Source of the DNA: Spirodela intermedia
Lineage: Eukaryota > Streptophyta > Magnoliopsida > Alismatales > Araceae
Assembly (NCBI GenBank): GCA_902729315.2
Contig: LR746267.1
Location: forward strand, 6,326,424-6,390,423
Length of the DNA stretch: 64,000 nt
Direction of reading: 5' to 3'
Of the stretch, positions 1-12,000 are shown one piece after another; the first letter of the stretch is position 1, and every line of letters starts with the position of its first letter. The position numbers and the translations under genes are program-made. The notes under the pieces are model-generated. The model was not told the DNA's origin and did not search any database. It saw only the letters and a program-made list of their open reading frames with translations.

Positions 1-319
1 TGTTGACATCTCTCATTGTAGCAGCTTCCTCTAGTTGTTGGATCATCTTGACATGCCCTACTTGACTGCCAACTCAGCTCGACAACTCCCTCGTGACAAC
101 ACTCATTGACAAGCTTTAACATCCTTCTTAATATATATTAGAAATCGTAATGTCTCTAAAAATATTATTTGTATTTTATCCATAATATTATGTTATTTAT
201 TGACTAAATCTACGCATATTATTTTAGATATATCCAACACCATACTTGGTGAGTGTTTGATTTAGAGAATCCTCTATTAGCAGCCTTCTAATTTATTTGA
301 TAATGAGTAATAATTCATC
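1..319. other. AT-rich flank before the copia relic
   Basis: No gene is visible here. The stretch directly precedes the gag-like part of a degraded copia element and could be the remains of its leader or LTR. I could not identify a clean LTR end or primer-binding site. Confidence 0.3.
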
Positions 320-2760
320 TTCTTCTATGGCCTCACAAATGAACTATGCTTCTTTCCACAATGGAGAATGATTTATATTGTTTGATTTACATTTACAAAT
401 TATTTCTTAGAAGTTGAATGAATCTAATTTTACCACATTGGCTACTCTATCACAATTATATCTTGGACCACATGACAAAATCAAATACATTTGTGGCTTA
501 GCTATTAAGCCCTCAAGCATGGACCTACATTGTAAAGTGTGGTTCCACAAAACTAATTTATTTATGTGATGGTTATTGAATTAAGTCAACAAAAATATTA
601 AAATGTGATCATATATAACAAGATCACTCATGAGATGTGGATGACTATATGAAATGTATGATTAAAAACATGATATAAATTACTGGTATCAATTGAATAG
701 TAACATATGTTAGCTAAAATAACAAATGATGATCGTTACAAGATATTTTACTACCTTGAAGAGTATGTGTGATGAGCTAGATTCATCTGATTTAGATAAA
801 TGATTATCTATAGAAGATCAAAGGAGACATCGACAAAAATTAGAGTTAAGTAGAACCTTCAAATTCTTAACTAGATTGAATCATGAATATGAAGCATTAA
901 GGAGCCAAATTCTCAATATGGAACCCATACAAGTTTATTAAAATATTATTTGAGGAAGGGAGGAAATTAGTCATGATTTGCCCAGCTAAAAATATAAAAT
1001 CAGGGATTGATGGTCATTTGACATTTACAAGTACTTCATGGAAAAATAAAGTTGTTAAAGGCCAAGAAAGAAATTGAGAGAGGAACATAGTACACATTGT
1101 GATCAAACCAATCATAATGTGGATTATTGTTGGCTATTATATATAGAAAAAAAGGACAAAAAAATCTAGATAAGGAGAGAAAAATCAAATGACATCTCAA
1201 GTTTATGTAGTTCCACAACATAACTTAGCTTAATACCTTTATGAGTTACAATGCCTCTCAATATCAAGATATATCATAATATATTACAAGACTTCAAGAA
1301 ATGTTGAGAGAGATGTAAATCAACAATCAGATTCTAGCCTCACATCCATAGAAATCAAGTATAGCATTGTGTCACTTCTTAACCATTGCATTATACTTGA
1401 GTTATTAATTTCAGGACATTTGCATATATGACTAGTGCTCCTCTTAATTTATATCATACTACCCTACATCAAGTAGAGATAAGGTGTCTATAATTGATGG
1501 AGGTCAAGCTACTATTACCAGAAAAGTCCTACCAAATTAAATAGTCAACTCAAGGTAATAGCTATGAATAGTCATCGACTCCTGAGAAAGGGTAGAAAAA
1601 GGGGACCTATTATGGGACATACAATGTAGTACAGATGTATGATCATCACACTATCCTTACACTTCATGTTCCTAATCTTCACATTAGTTTACTCTCCATT
1701 AAGTTCAATCAAAAAATAACATAATTGTTCCATAAAATTCTTCCTTAATTATAATGTGCTTCATGATTTGAAGATGAATGATTGAGAGTGAATGTTAAAG
1801 TAATGAAATCTATCTTCTTGAATCTCAAGGAGGGATAGTGCTACAATTGCAATTTGGTCAAGGAATAGACCCAATGCTACAAAAGATCAAGTTGTGGCAC
1901 ATCCACTTAGGCTGCCTATTTTTTTAACTATGAAAACTATGTTACTTACTATATTTAAGTTAGTTGATATTATGCCAAATTGTTGTCAAATCTGTGAGCT
2001 TGTAAAATAATGTTGAGTGTCATTTCTCTCCTCAAATATGAAAAGTAATTCATCTTTCAATTTCGCTCACTTTGATAGATAGGGTCCATCTCTGATTCCT
2101 TCCTTAGATATCGATACTTCATCAATTTTCAAGATGACTTTACACAATTGAAATGATTGTACTTGTTGTGATCTAGAGATGAAGTACCATGATTTGTTCA
2201 AGTCTTTTGTAATAGGATTACCACTCAATTTGGTAAATAAGTAAAAATGTTTCACTCAGATAATGTGATCAAATATTTTACTCAAGGTAAGGAAATCATA
2301 CATATATATTCTTATCCCTATTCTCCTTAAAAAAAATATAGTGAAAAGGAAGAATGGTTACCTCTTAGAAATCACTCGTGTCTTATTATTTCAAGACAAC
2401 ATGGCCAAAAACATTTGAGCAAAATTTGTATCAATGACAACATATTTAATTAATAGGATGCCATTTGCTATGCTTAGAGGTTATGCCCCTTGTACATTAT
2501 TATGTTCTACTAAATCATTATTTTCTCTTCCACTAGACATTTGCATTTGTTTTATCCATATCTTTGGGACAAATAGTGGTAAATTATATCATAAAGAAAT
2601 TAGAGGTGTGTTTCTCGGCTACTCACTTACACAAAAGATCATATCTATAAATATATTGATTCCATATATATAGCAAAATATGTACTAAAGGATGTCACAC
2701 GCCATGAGTCAAAGACCTTCTATCAAGCCATGACCCAAGAGATGATCCCTCATGATACAT
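320..2760 (+). mobile_element. Degraded Ty1/copia retrotransposon, gag-protease-integrase part
   Basis: Reading + in shifting frames gives the copia polyprotein order, broken by many stops and frameshifts. A gag N-terminal stretch (KLNESNF) lies near 410-440. The gag phrase FKFLTRLNHEYEALRSQIL lies near 860-915. A zinc-knuckle-like HCDQTNHNVDYCW lies near 1100-1135. The protease/integrase junction resembles LHVPNLHISLLSI near 1660-1700. The integrase core contains LWHIHLG near 1890 and a piece resembling SFNFAHFDR-GPS near 2055-2090. The integrase C-terminal part is the longest intact frame, 2434-2673: it has YLINRMP, and a GVFLGYSLTQK box that is diagnostic of plant copia elements. The RT and RNase H domains do not follow on this strand. 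This is an old, inactive copy. I cannot define LTRs or a target-site duplication by eye. Confidence 0.8.
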
Positions 2761-5700
2761 TAGTGGTATGACTTGGTACATCTATCATCCCCACACCTAT
2801 CTATCAACTTAATCTTGTGGTTGATGTGGTAACCTAGCATTTACAATCATACTAAAATCATTTCAAAATTATGCCACTAGAAATGAGCATTTATTGATAA
2901 TATATAATTTAATATTGATTCTTATTTATTTGTATATATTAAATAAAATTATTATATTCAAAATTATTGTTAAATGATTATGAATTTATTACTGACAATT
3001 AAAATTCAAAGATTTAATCTTTTAGATTAAGTTATTTTCTATATCCAAAGATAAAATAGTAATACTTAACAAAATATAGAAAATTGAAAGTCAAGTATAT
3101 GATCATGTTGTGTGAGTCAACACATGTTGACACATCCATGAAAGTGAACTATTTTTTTCTGAATTATAAATGATGATCTAATTACATTATTTTACGATCT
3201 ACTTTGTATATATCTTTTCCATATAGTGTTAGACGATTTATTTGAACTATCTCATGTGTGAACTTAGTAAGAGATCAAATAAAAAATCAAGTGGTCAAAT
3301 TTGGAAAGAGTATCTCAATAGTGAAATGTCAAATTATTAGGTTGATATAAAAGGATGAAAAAGTTGATCTAGATCTATATGGATATGCAACTATTCTCTA
3401 TAATCTTACAAATCTCTAGTTCAATTGCAATTCAAAAGGATATGAAAATAAGTAGATTCCAAGTACAGAACATCCAAAATGTCAATATCACATGTTTCAA
3501 AAAATGACAAACTTTTTAACAATTTTTTTAAAAGTTGAAGAATTGAGAAAGTAAGAAAATACTTATTTATTGAGGAAGTGTTATGAATTAACATAATAAT
3601 GCATAAAGTAAGTTTCAATATTGATCATCAAGTTCTTCACGTTGTATGCATCAATAGCATACAAAAAAGCTCCATTCTTTTCATCAGCTAAGTTTGACAA
3701 ATTATCAGCTCATCTATTATGATTATTACTTTCCATCGGGACCTAAAGTAACAAGGTGGTTAGGAAAAATATATTTGAGGAGCCACAAGGTCCTTGTAGC
3801 TCTATTTTGTTTGAGAGTGACTTTGTCTTTGAGGAGAAGTAGTTGTATGATTCAGATGGTTGATCTTGTTAAAATCAATAGGTACTTTTGAAGATAATAA
3901 TTAATATTGCAGGGTAGTTTTCTCTAGGACTATAAATAGTTAATCAAAAAATTAGTATAAAAAGTTTGGTATTTTTTGTGGAGAATACTAAGGGATATTA
4001 TCACGATACGTTTGTCAATATATTTATTGCCAAATATTTTAAGTAGAAACCTAACATAACTATGAAAAATAAGTAAACTACAATCATAAAAGGGGGGAGA
4101 GTAAATTGATTTGTTTTTATTCTTTCTTTCTGCTTCCTCAATTAAAATTTTCTTTATCTTTATGGTCTCTATAATTTTTCTATATTATTTGAAGATGAAT
4201 GCAAGAAGGATGCCCTAGAAGCTGATTCAAGGATGAGCTAAGATGATCTAAGATTATGACAAGATGAGGAGTGATAAGTCTTCATTATCATGAGTTAATA
4301 ATTAATAAATAATAAAGTTTTAGTCTTAACTCATGATAAATAGACTTATATTTATGTTAAAGTGTGAAAAGTAGTTTTTAGTTTATTAACGTGAATTTTT
4401 TTGATAATTATGTGATTTTATACGAATTTATATGATTTTTACAATCTTACTTTTGAGATAAATAAATAAAACAAATAAAAATAAAAATAAAACAAAATGA
4501 GGGGGACTTGTTGGATAGATGGGCTCGCAAATGGGTTGAAAGCACAATCAGAGAGGAGCCGCAAGTAGGGGCTCGAGCAGCTTGGACCGATAGGGTCATG
4601 TGTGCGCCACTTCCCTTCCCCATCACCGATGGCCAGCCAATTGTGGGGTAAGGAGTGATCGTACATGTGCGAGAAAGAGACTTGCTTTCAAATGTAAAAG
4701 AATTAAGCAACTAGAATTACTAGATCATTAGTAAAAATCTCGTTAGTGCAATTCACGGAGCATTATTACTTAAATTGTTGAATGATTTGCAACAAAAGGA
4801 TCGTGAATCCATCAAGTAAAGCATCTCTGATTGATCGACGAACAAGCCATCGTCGGAAAGAGGACAATCTACCGAGAGACGAGTCACCACCTCTTGAGAG
4901 CATACTAGATGCGATGAAGAGCCCCCTCTTGTTGTGTAGACCTAAGAATGAAGTTCCTTAATACGCGCCCCACCTTCATTCAACTCTTCTTTGTCGAGTG
5001 ATAATTGTCAAAGAGTTGTAAAGTCATCATTTTTTCACTCCGCCAGGTGATAGTCTTTGGAGACAATTGGACGACCCATTTCATTGATCTCTAAACTTCG
5101 CAAAGAGATATAGAAGTGCCTACGTCGTCCTTGTCCAAAAAGAGCCTTCGAGGTCATAAACACTACACGACAATCCTCCCAAATACTCAAGATTCTAGTG
5201 CATCACTGACGTATGGCCATCACGATGCTAGAACTCTATTTTTTTACTTTCAACTTACTTTCTACTTCATTTAGTGATAATTTGTGTGATTTCAATTTAC
5301 CAAGATATACTTCATTTAATTACGATTCTTTTGGTTTTTATAGATCTTAATTTGATCAATTAAATTGTCTATAATCACTTACGTAAGAATTACTAGGTAA
5401 AACTCTATTTTCGCTCGATTCGCATTTGCTAGGCACTAACATTATCTTGACGTTTGCACCCTTACTTTCTTTTTTTATAAATTTTAAATATATTTTATTT
5501 TCATTTCCTAGTATAAAATTCATAAAAAATAGTATTCTTTGAAAAGAATTCTAAATAATTATTTAATATTATATTACATCTCTGTGATCAACTTAAAAGA
5601 TTACCCTTATTTTTAGAAGTTTTATTAAATTATACTTGATATATTTATTCAGAAATACTTCTAAATTTTTAAAAATTCATATTTTCTAATTTTATAAATT

Positions 5701-6119
5701 TTAAATTTATGTGATTTACTATGCAACGACTAAGTCACGTCAAAGAGGCTAAAGCTTATTAGTGAATGTTGTTACGAGAGAGTTGTCAAGAGCACCTTAA
5801 GGTGATTCAATAATTAGAGGAAACTACTACAATGAGAGATATCGATGAGACAAGACCCCCAACTAGTAAGCGGTGATGAGCTAAGGAGAAGGATGAAGTG
5901 AAATGGCGACAGTTGTGGCCTACCTCCAAGGAGCACTTGTAGCATTGGAGGAGAGGAGGAATGGAAAAACACAATCTCTTTGGTTTGGGAAAGTAGGGTT
6001 TATGTACACTTAGCATTGACCTCTATTTGGTTTGGGAAACGTATGGTTCTTGAGGTGGCCACATCTAGGATCTCTCTTTGATTTACAAACAAACCTTACA
6101 AGAAATAAAATATGGTATA
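2761..6119. other. AT-rich gene-free stretch, probably decayed repeats
   Basis: Only short chance reading frames are present. A somewhat more GC-rich patch at about 4500-5180 matches nothing I recognise. The stretch from about 5900 to 6119 adjoins the end of a minus-strand copia pol and could contain its 3' LTR. Inside it, a short direct repeat (TTTGGTTTGGGAAA) occurs near 5978 and 6034. No tRNA, rRNA or protein gene is supported. Confidence 0.45.
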
Positions 6120-7620
6120 CATACTCTCTAACCCTCTCCCTCAAGTTGAATGTAAGTGTCAACCATATTCAACTTGGTCATGATGGATTTGAAGAATGTA
6201 GATGATAAATCTTTTGTAAACACATTTGACTAGCTGATCCCCAAACTGTAAATGAGAGATAACTCTTTCGAATTGATCTTATCTTAGATAAAGTGTCAAT
6301 CAATTTTGATATGCTTTGTCCTATCATGTTGTACAAGATTGTTGGTAATATTTGTCACAGTTTTTTTGTTATAGAATAACTTAAGTGGTAGTTCAATATA
6401 ACGATGAGGTCCTAAAGAAGAAGTTTTAGGCATAATAACTTAATTAGTCCATATGTCATAACATATATTTACTACTGCACTCAATTATGCTATAATTGTT
6501 TATTTTTTGCTTTGTCACATAACAATATTTTTTCCTAAGAAAATATAGCTTGTTGTAGACTTTTGATCTTCATGAGATCTATAGTCTAATATGCATCAAC
6601 AAAGCCTTTAATATGTAAATTAGTTGAGTTTTTTAAAATAAATTCTTACCTAGATATGATTTTACATATATTTGCTCACTATATTTACATCAAAAAATAA
6701 ATCTGATATAGTAAGTGATAGATATAATAGCTTTCTAATAATTTACTAATAAATCTACTTTGATTGATTTGCAAGTTCTTCCCCATCTATATTAGTGAGA
6801 TGTAGGTTTTGTTCTATAAGTGTAGTAGACGTCTTACAACCTAACTTTTTTGTTTTGTTTAGTAGATCTATAATGTATTTTCTTTGGCATATATATATAT
6901 ATATATCCTCCTTTTTGAATCGTGCAACTTTGATACCTAAGAAATATTTTAACTCTGCTAAGTCTTTGATTCAAACTCTTTTGGTATTTTTTATATGTAA
7001 GCATTTCATGTTCGTTATCACTGGTGAGAACTATATCAATAACATAAATTATTGTAATAGAGCAACAATTATTATTCATTTTAACAAAAAAGGTATAACT
7101 TGCATTTCTTTATTAATAGCCAAAACGAGTCATTACTCTATAGAGTTGATTAAACTATGTTCTAGGATTTTTTTTAATTTATAAATTACTTTTCTTAATT
7201 GACACACTCTACTTTTAATATTTAATCATGGAGTCAGCCTCATATATACTTCTTCAAATAAGTCCATATTTAAAAAGATATTTTTAATATTAAGTCAATA
7301 TAAGTTTCAATTTAAGGGCACATAGTTCTTATTGACTTTAGTTTTACAACATGTGCAAATTTTTCTTCATAATTATCTCAATATATTTTGTATAGCTCGT
7401 AGCAACCAAATTGGCCTTATATGTAATGACCTTGCCATTAGAGTCATGTTTGATAGTAAAACATCCACTTAGAGTCTACAACTAACCTACCTATTGGTCA
7501 TTCCACCAATTTTTATATTTTATTTTTCTTAGAACTTTCATTTCTTTCTATATAGTCTTACAACATGTTCATGACTTTACTCCACGAGGCCCTCATATGT
7601 AATTTCATTTTCTTTTTTAC
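6120..7620 (-). mobile_element. Degraded Ty1/copia retrotransposon, reverse transcriptase-RNase H part
   Basis: Read on the minus strand from about 7620 down to 6120, the DNA gives copia RT and RNase H in broken frames. First comes an RT N-terminal region with a piece like LFEEVYM and a VCQLRKVIYKLKK box, equivalent to the usual VCQLKKSLYGLKQ (about 7160-7260). Next is the catalytic box, which reads YVIDIVLTSDNEHEM near 7020-7050. The polyprotein end follows, with pieces resembling DQLxxVFTK and the terminal KLNMVDTYIQLEGEG, near 6140-6230. The RT motif YVDD is changed to YVID, and several stops interrupt the frame, so the copy is dead. The gag and integrase parts are absent on this strand. 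It could be a second element, or the inverted 3' half of the relic at 320-2760. Confidence 0.8.
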
Positions 7621-7662
7621 ACAATTTTGTCACTCCCACCCCATTGACAAAAAGTTTGACCT

Positions 7663-7715
7663 AAGCTATATTGACCTTGACCTTGTCCTTGACCTTGACC
7701 TTAAGCTACGCTGAC
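7663..7715. repeat. Short degenerate TTGACC tandem repeat
   Basis: The hexamer TTGACC, with small variants, recurs about six times in roughly 50 bp. Some units lie next to each other and others are separated by a few bases (AAGCTA). It is about 450 bp upstream of the RPT5 start. TTGACC contains the WRKY W-box core TTGAC, but in this AT-rich repeat setting chance expansion is equally likely. Confidence 0.5.
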
Positions 7716-8166
7716 CAAAGTTCTACTCTTTCTAGAGTAAGAATTCAAAGGTTCTACTCCACCAAGACATTTGAGATTGATAACTATAAAACTGATATTA
7801 TGATTGTTGTATTTTTAAATATAAAAATATGAACATAATAATATAATAGATGCATTTTACTTCGTACTAAATATTCTTCCCATATATTTTCATTTATTCT
7901 CCGAGTAGATATAAAATATTGTTTTTAATCTGTCGGCATTAAGTCAAATGTAGGACATAAATGCGAACAGTATATTTGCTAAAAAGTCTCTAGTAGTACT
8001 GAAGTGAAAAAGCATTCTTACAAGGATACTTATGTAATCGTATTAATGTAGTGGGTAAAAACGCATAATTCTGAGAGCGGTTCGGTGGACCTAAAAGGGG
8101 GTTTCTAAGGTGCCTCATCGACACTGGCCTTCTCCGTCTCCGATCTCTGCCCGTCTCCCGTTGGCG

Positions 8167-9008
8167 ATGGCATCATCGGCGATGGCGGAAGACACGAACT
8201 TCGAGGATGATCAACTCTCGAGCATGACGACGGAGGACATAGTAAGGGCATCCCGACTCCTTGACAATGAGATACGGATCCTCAAGGTAGGCAAAGGAAA
8301 ACCCTAGCTATTTCTTCTGATAAAAGAAAACAACCGGCAGAAAATTTTCCAGGGCGGCTTTCTTGTTTCGCTCCATGTCCCCGATGTTGGATTTTTAGTG
8401 TTATTTTCCCAGTCTTTTTTTGTATATCTCCGATGCTTTCGACGTTGATGGCGATCCACGATGTTTGCCTCAGGAAGAGCTGCAGAGAACCAACCTAGAC
8501 CTGGAAAATTACAAGGATAAGACAAAGGAGAACATGGAAAAGATCAAGCTAAACAAACAGCTGCCCTACCTAGTTGGCAACATTGTCGAGGTTACGTATC
8601 ATGCTCAACCTTGGGGAATTCCTCTTTAAATGTGTTCATGGATGAAATTGATGGTTTCTCCATCAAAATTATAATTAGCGGAGGACTTATCTCCGCATAG
8701 TCTTAGTCATTGGGGTTCCTTGGCTCTGTATCCTCAATATGAATGCAGTCAGGCAGTTAATTCGTTTCTTTCTAATTTTTCACAATAAACATCAACAATA
8801 GTTATCACACCCTGAAAGACAAATATCGTCATCTTAAATTTATTTTGCTCTCAATTCTATTATAGCCCATTCTAAGATATTTAATCAATTGCGGATTATT
8901 AGTTGCGAATATCCTCATAATAAATTTATTGTTCTCTTTTAGATTCTGTCTTCGCTTGCCTAGTTTATTCTTACGTCTTTATCTGCTCGTAAAACTCTCT
9001 GTTTATCC

Positions 9009-9039
<31 letters not shown>

Positions 9040-12000
9040 GGGAAGTAACATGCATTTGCTCGGCCATTGTCAAGAACTAATGACGTTTTCACGAAATTTT
9101 CAGGCATTTAGTCACCTTAACGAAGCGTTTTTTTAATCATTTTGTTGTTCAAAGGCTTTTTATCCAGCTCTTGAATTCAAGACTGCATAGTGACAACCGA
9201 TATTGAAAAACTTGATCGCCTGGGATCGCAATTGATTGATTAGAAAGTACCAAAAGATTGGAAAATTATTGTTTTTGGGTCACAGGAAAAGTAGTGTATT
9301 GAAGTTTGATTGGATGAAAAGTGCTTTCTGCTGGGTAATTGTTATCAGGCTCTCTAAATTAGAGTCTTCTGTTTGTAATGCTTCAGATTAACGTGTCAAA
9401 AAATGACTGTCTCGCCTACCGTTAATTATAGGCTGATGCTTGAATTTAATCACTCCCTTATGGATTCTCCATAATTAAGGCACCTTTTAGCAAATAATGC
9501 AAGTAGATATCAAAAGTTCAGGGAGACATCATCTTGGTGTAAGCGGATTAATTATGCATACTTTTCTCAAGAAAAAAATTATGATTCCTTCGACTATGAA
9601 GAAAAAGAAGAATTGGCGTCATCCTGGCGTAGTCTATTTATCTTGAATGTGGCTTTTTGTGAAGAGTTGATTATTCAGACAGTGGTGATTAGAAGCGAAA
9701 AAAATTGATGCCAAAATAATACTATGGAGGGGTTCTGAGTTTGCTAACTTAACGGGTAGAATACTAACTAATTTCTGAAAGAAACTTTGTAATCAGAAAG
9801 TGGTACCATGAAGATGTAAATATAGGTTTGTGGAGGTTTGTTGGTGATTCCTTGAACTTGAGTCATATTATGCCACTTGATTTTCTCTGAATTAGGTATT
9901 TGACTTGGTAATTTTTGTTGCTTGTGTATTTCCATTCTTAATTTATTTTCCATCCATCCAATTATTTTATCTATTTTTTATTATGTTGCCATTTCAGATT
10001 TTGGAAATGAACCCAGAAGAGGAAGCAGAAGAGGATGGCGCTAATGTAGATTTAGATTCACAGAGGAAAGGAAAATGCGTTGTGTTGAAAACTTCCACGC
10101 GCCAAGTAATTGAACCTTCTTCATTTCTTCGCATGATCTTGGAACAGAAGCTTTTATCTTTTCCATTCTGGTGTTGGTTAGAATTTTTTTCGCCTTTATG
10201 AGACTGACTCTTACTTCTACACTTTTACCTTTATCGGACTAGGCATTGGACATGGGTGAAATGTAGATGACTCTATAGCATGCTAAATTTGTTAAGGCAT
10301 AGTATGATCAGAGCTGTGATGACTGGTTTCTTTCCTTGATTTCTTTTTAGGAATAATTCCATGTCTCATTATCCTACACCATCCTAAAGTTTCTCACTTT
10401 CCCAAAGACAAGTCATTTCCCTCTTTAAAAAATGAGGAAACATTGTAATTAGCTTGCATTTTCAGTTTGGAAAATTTATGTTTCTTTTTCTAAGATAATA
10501 AACCCCCTCAAACGCATGCTTCCTTTTATTTTTCGTTTTCACATTTTTTTGCTCTTGAGCGATAGTTTCTTTTCTTGTTTTTTCTATTATTACTTTTTCG
10601 CGTCAGACTATTTTACGAAATATGTGAAATGGAACTAGGAGGATGTGTGTCATACCTCAGGTTGGTCTGGTCAGCCTAACCTAGACTGACTTACTCTGTC
10701 CGGATCAAATTGATTTTTAGCAGATTCATATCTTTGTTCCAGATGAGATCTGAAGTGATAGTGTAGAATAGGATCCAGTGTAAGGATTGTACCAAAGAAG
10801 TAGAGTGATGCCTCCAGTGAGTATATATGAAGGTACGGAAGGAGAATACATACGGTAAGAATAATAGATTTAAGTAAACACATTCAGTATGGTACGTTGA
10901 TCAAATTTAAAGGATCCTTGAGATGCAAGATAAGGGATTCTTGAGTTGTGTTTTGATCCTGGTTTGGCTGGTCTGGGTCAGATTACACCAGTGGGATCGT
11001 TTCTAGCAGTATAGTCGAGCCATCGGATTTGTGGGTAACGCAGAAAACTTCGGATTTGCAGATGCATCTATCTCGACCGTGGTAAATCCGCTATGTTTTA
11101 GGAGAATATCTAGTGCACAAACAGAAGACTGGAAATATTGTTTAGTAGACTACATGGTTTAATCCCTTGGGGAGAAAGTTCCAACTATAAAACTAGAGAA
11201 GGTACTGAAACTTGCTGACACTTTTTCACTACAGGTTGAGAGCACGGGTCTAGTGCGGTGGCAGGAACAGTTGGTGCAATTTGGGACTCTGTATATCTTA
11301 GAAGTTGATAATACCACATTTTCATTAAGTGGCACAATAAATAAAGGGATAGGAAGTATATGTACAATCATCTGTGAAAAGTCCCCATGTACAAGAACAG
11401 TGGTCCACACTTGTATGCAGACTATTGTCCTCCTAGATCTTGCATCATTGTTGGTGTCTCGGCTCATCTTCTTTTAACGATATCTGATCTAACCTGATCC
11501 TTGCTGCATTTGAATGTTATTATTGACTGGGAGGATGTTATTTAGTCTATCAGGCAAATTTAAGTTTTTATAAGTATGTTGTATATTTTCAATATTGTAG
11601 AGTACTCTGTAATTATTGTATAGGTCGTGTTATTGGAAGGTATAGTTCTAAGTCTTTTAGTAATTTTTGTTCCTTCAGAAAGTCCCTTTCTCTTCATTTG
11701 CTGTCATTGGTTCTAAGTATCTGCAATTTGTAATTATTGTATATGTCCCTTTCTCTTATGAGTTTTCTATTCTTCTTGTCTTAATCGCAGACAATATTTT
11801 TGCCTGTCATTGGTCTTGTTGATCCTGATAAGCTGAAACCTGGTGATTTAGTCGGGGTAAACAAAGACAGCTTCCTGATTTTGGACACTCTTCCATCAGA
11901 ATATGATTCACGTGTTAAGGCAATGGAGGTTGATGAAAAACCAACAGAAGATTACAATGACATTGGTGGCCTAGAAAAGCAGGTGATCGTATTTTCCTTG

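Noticed and set aside
6795-7184. A 129-codon frame on + with hydrophobic stretches
   Set aside because: It is the reverse strand of the copia RT relic, whose recognisable motifs read on -.
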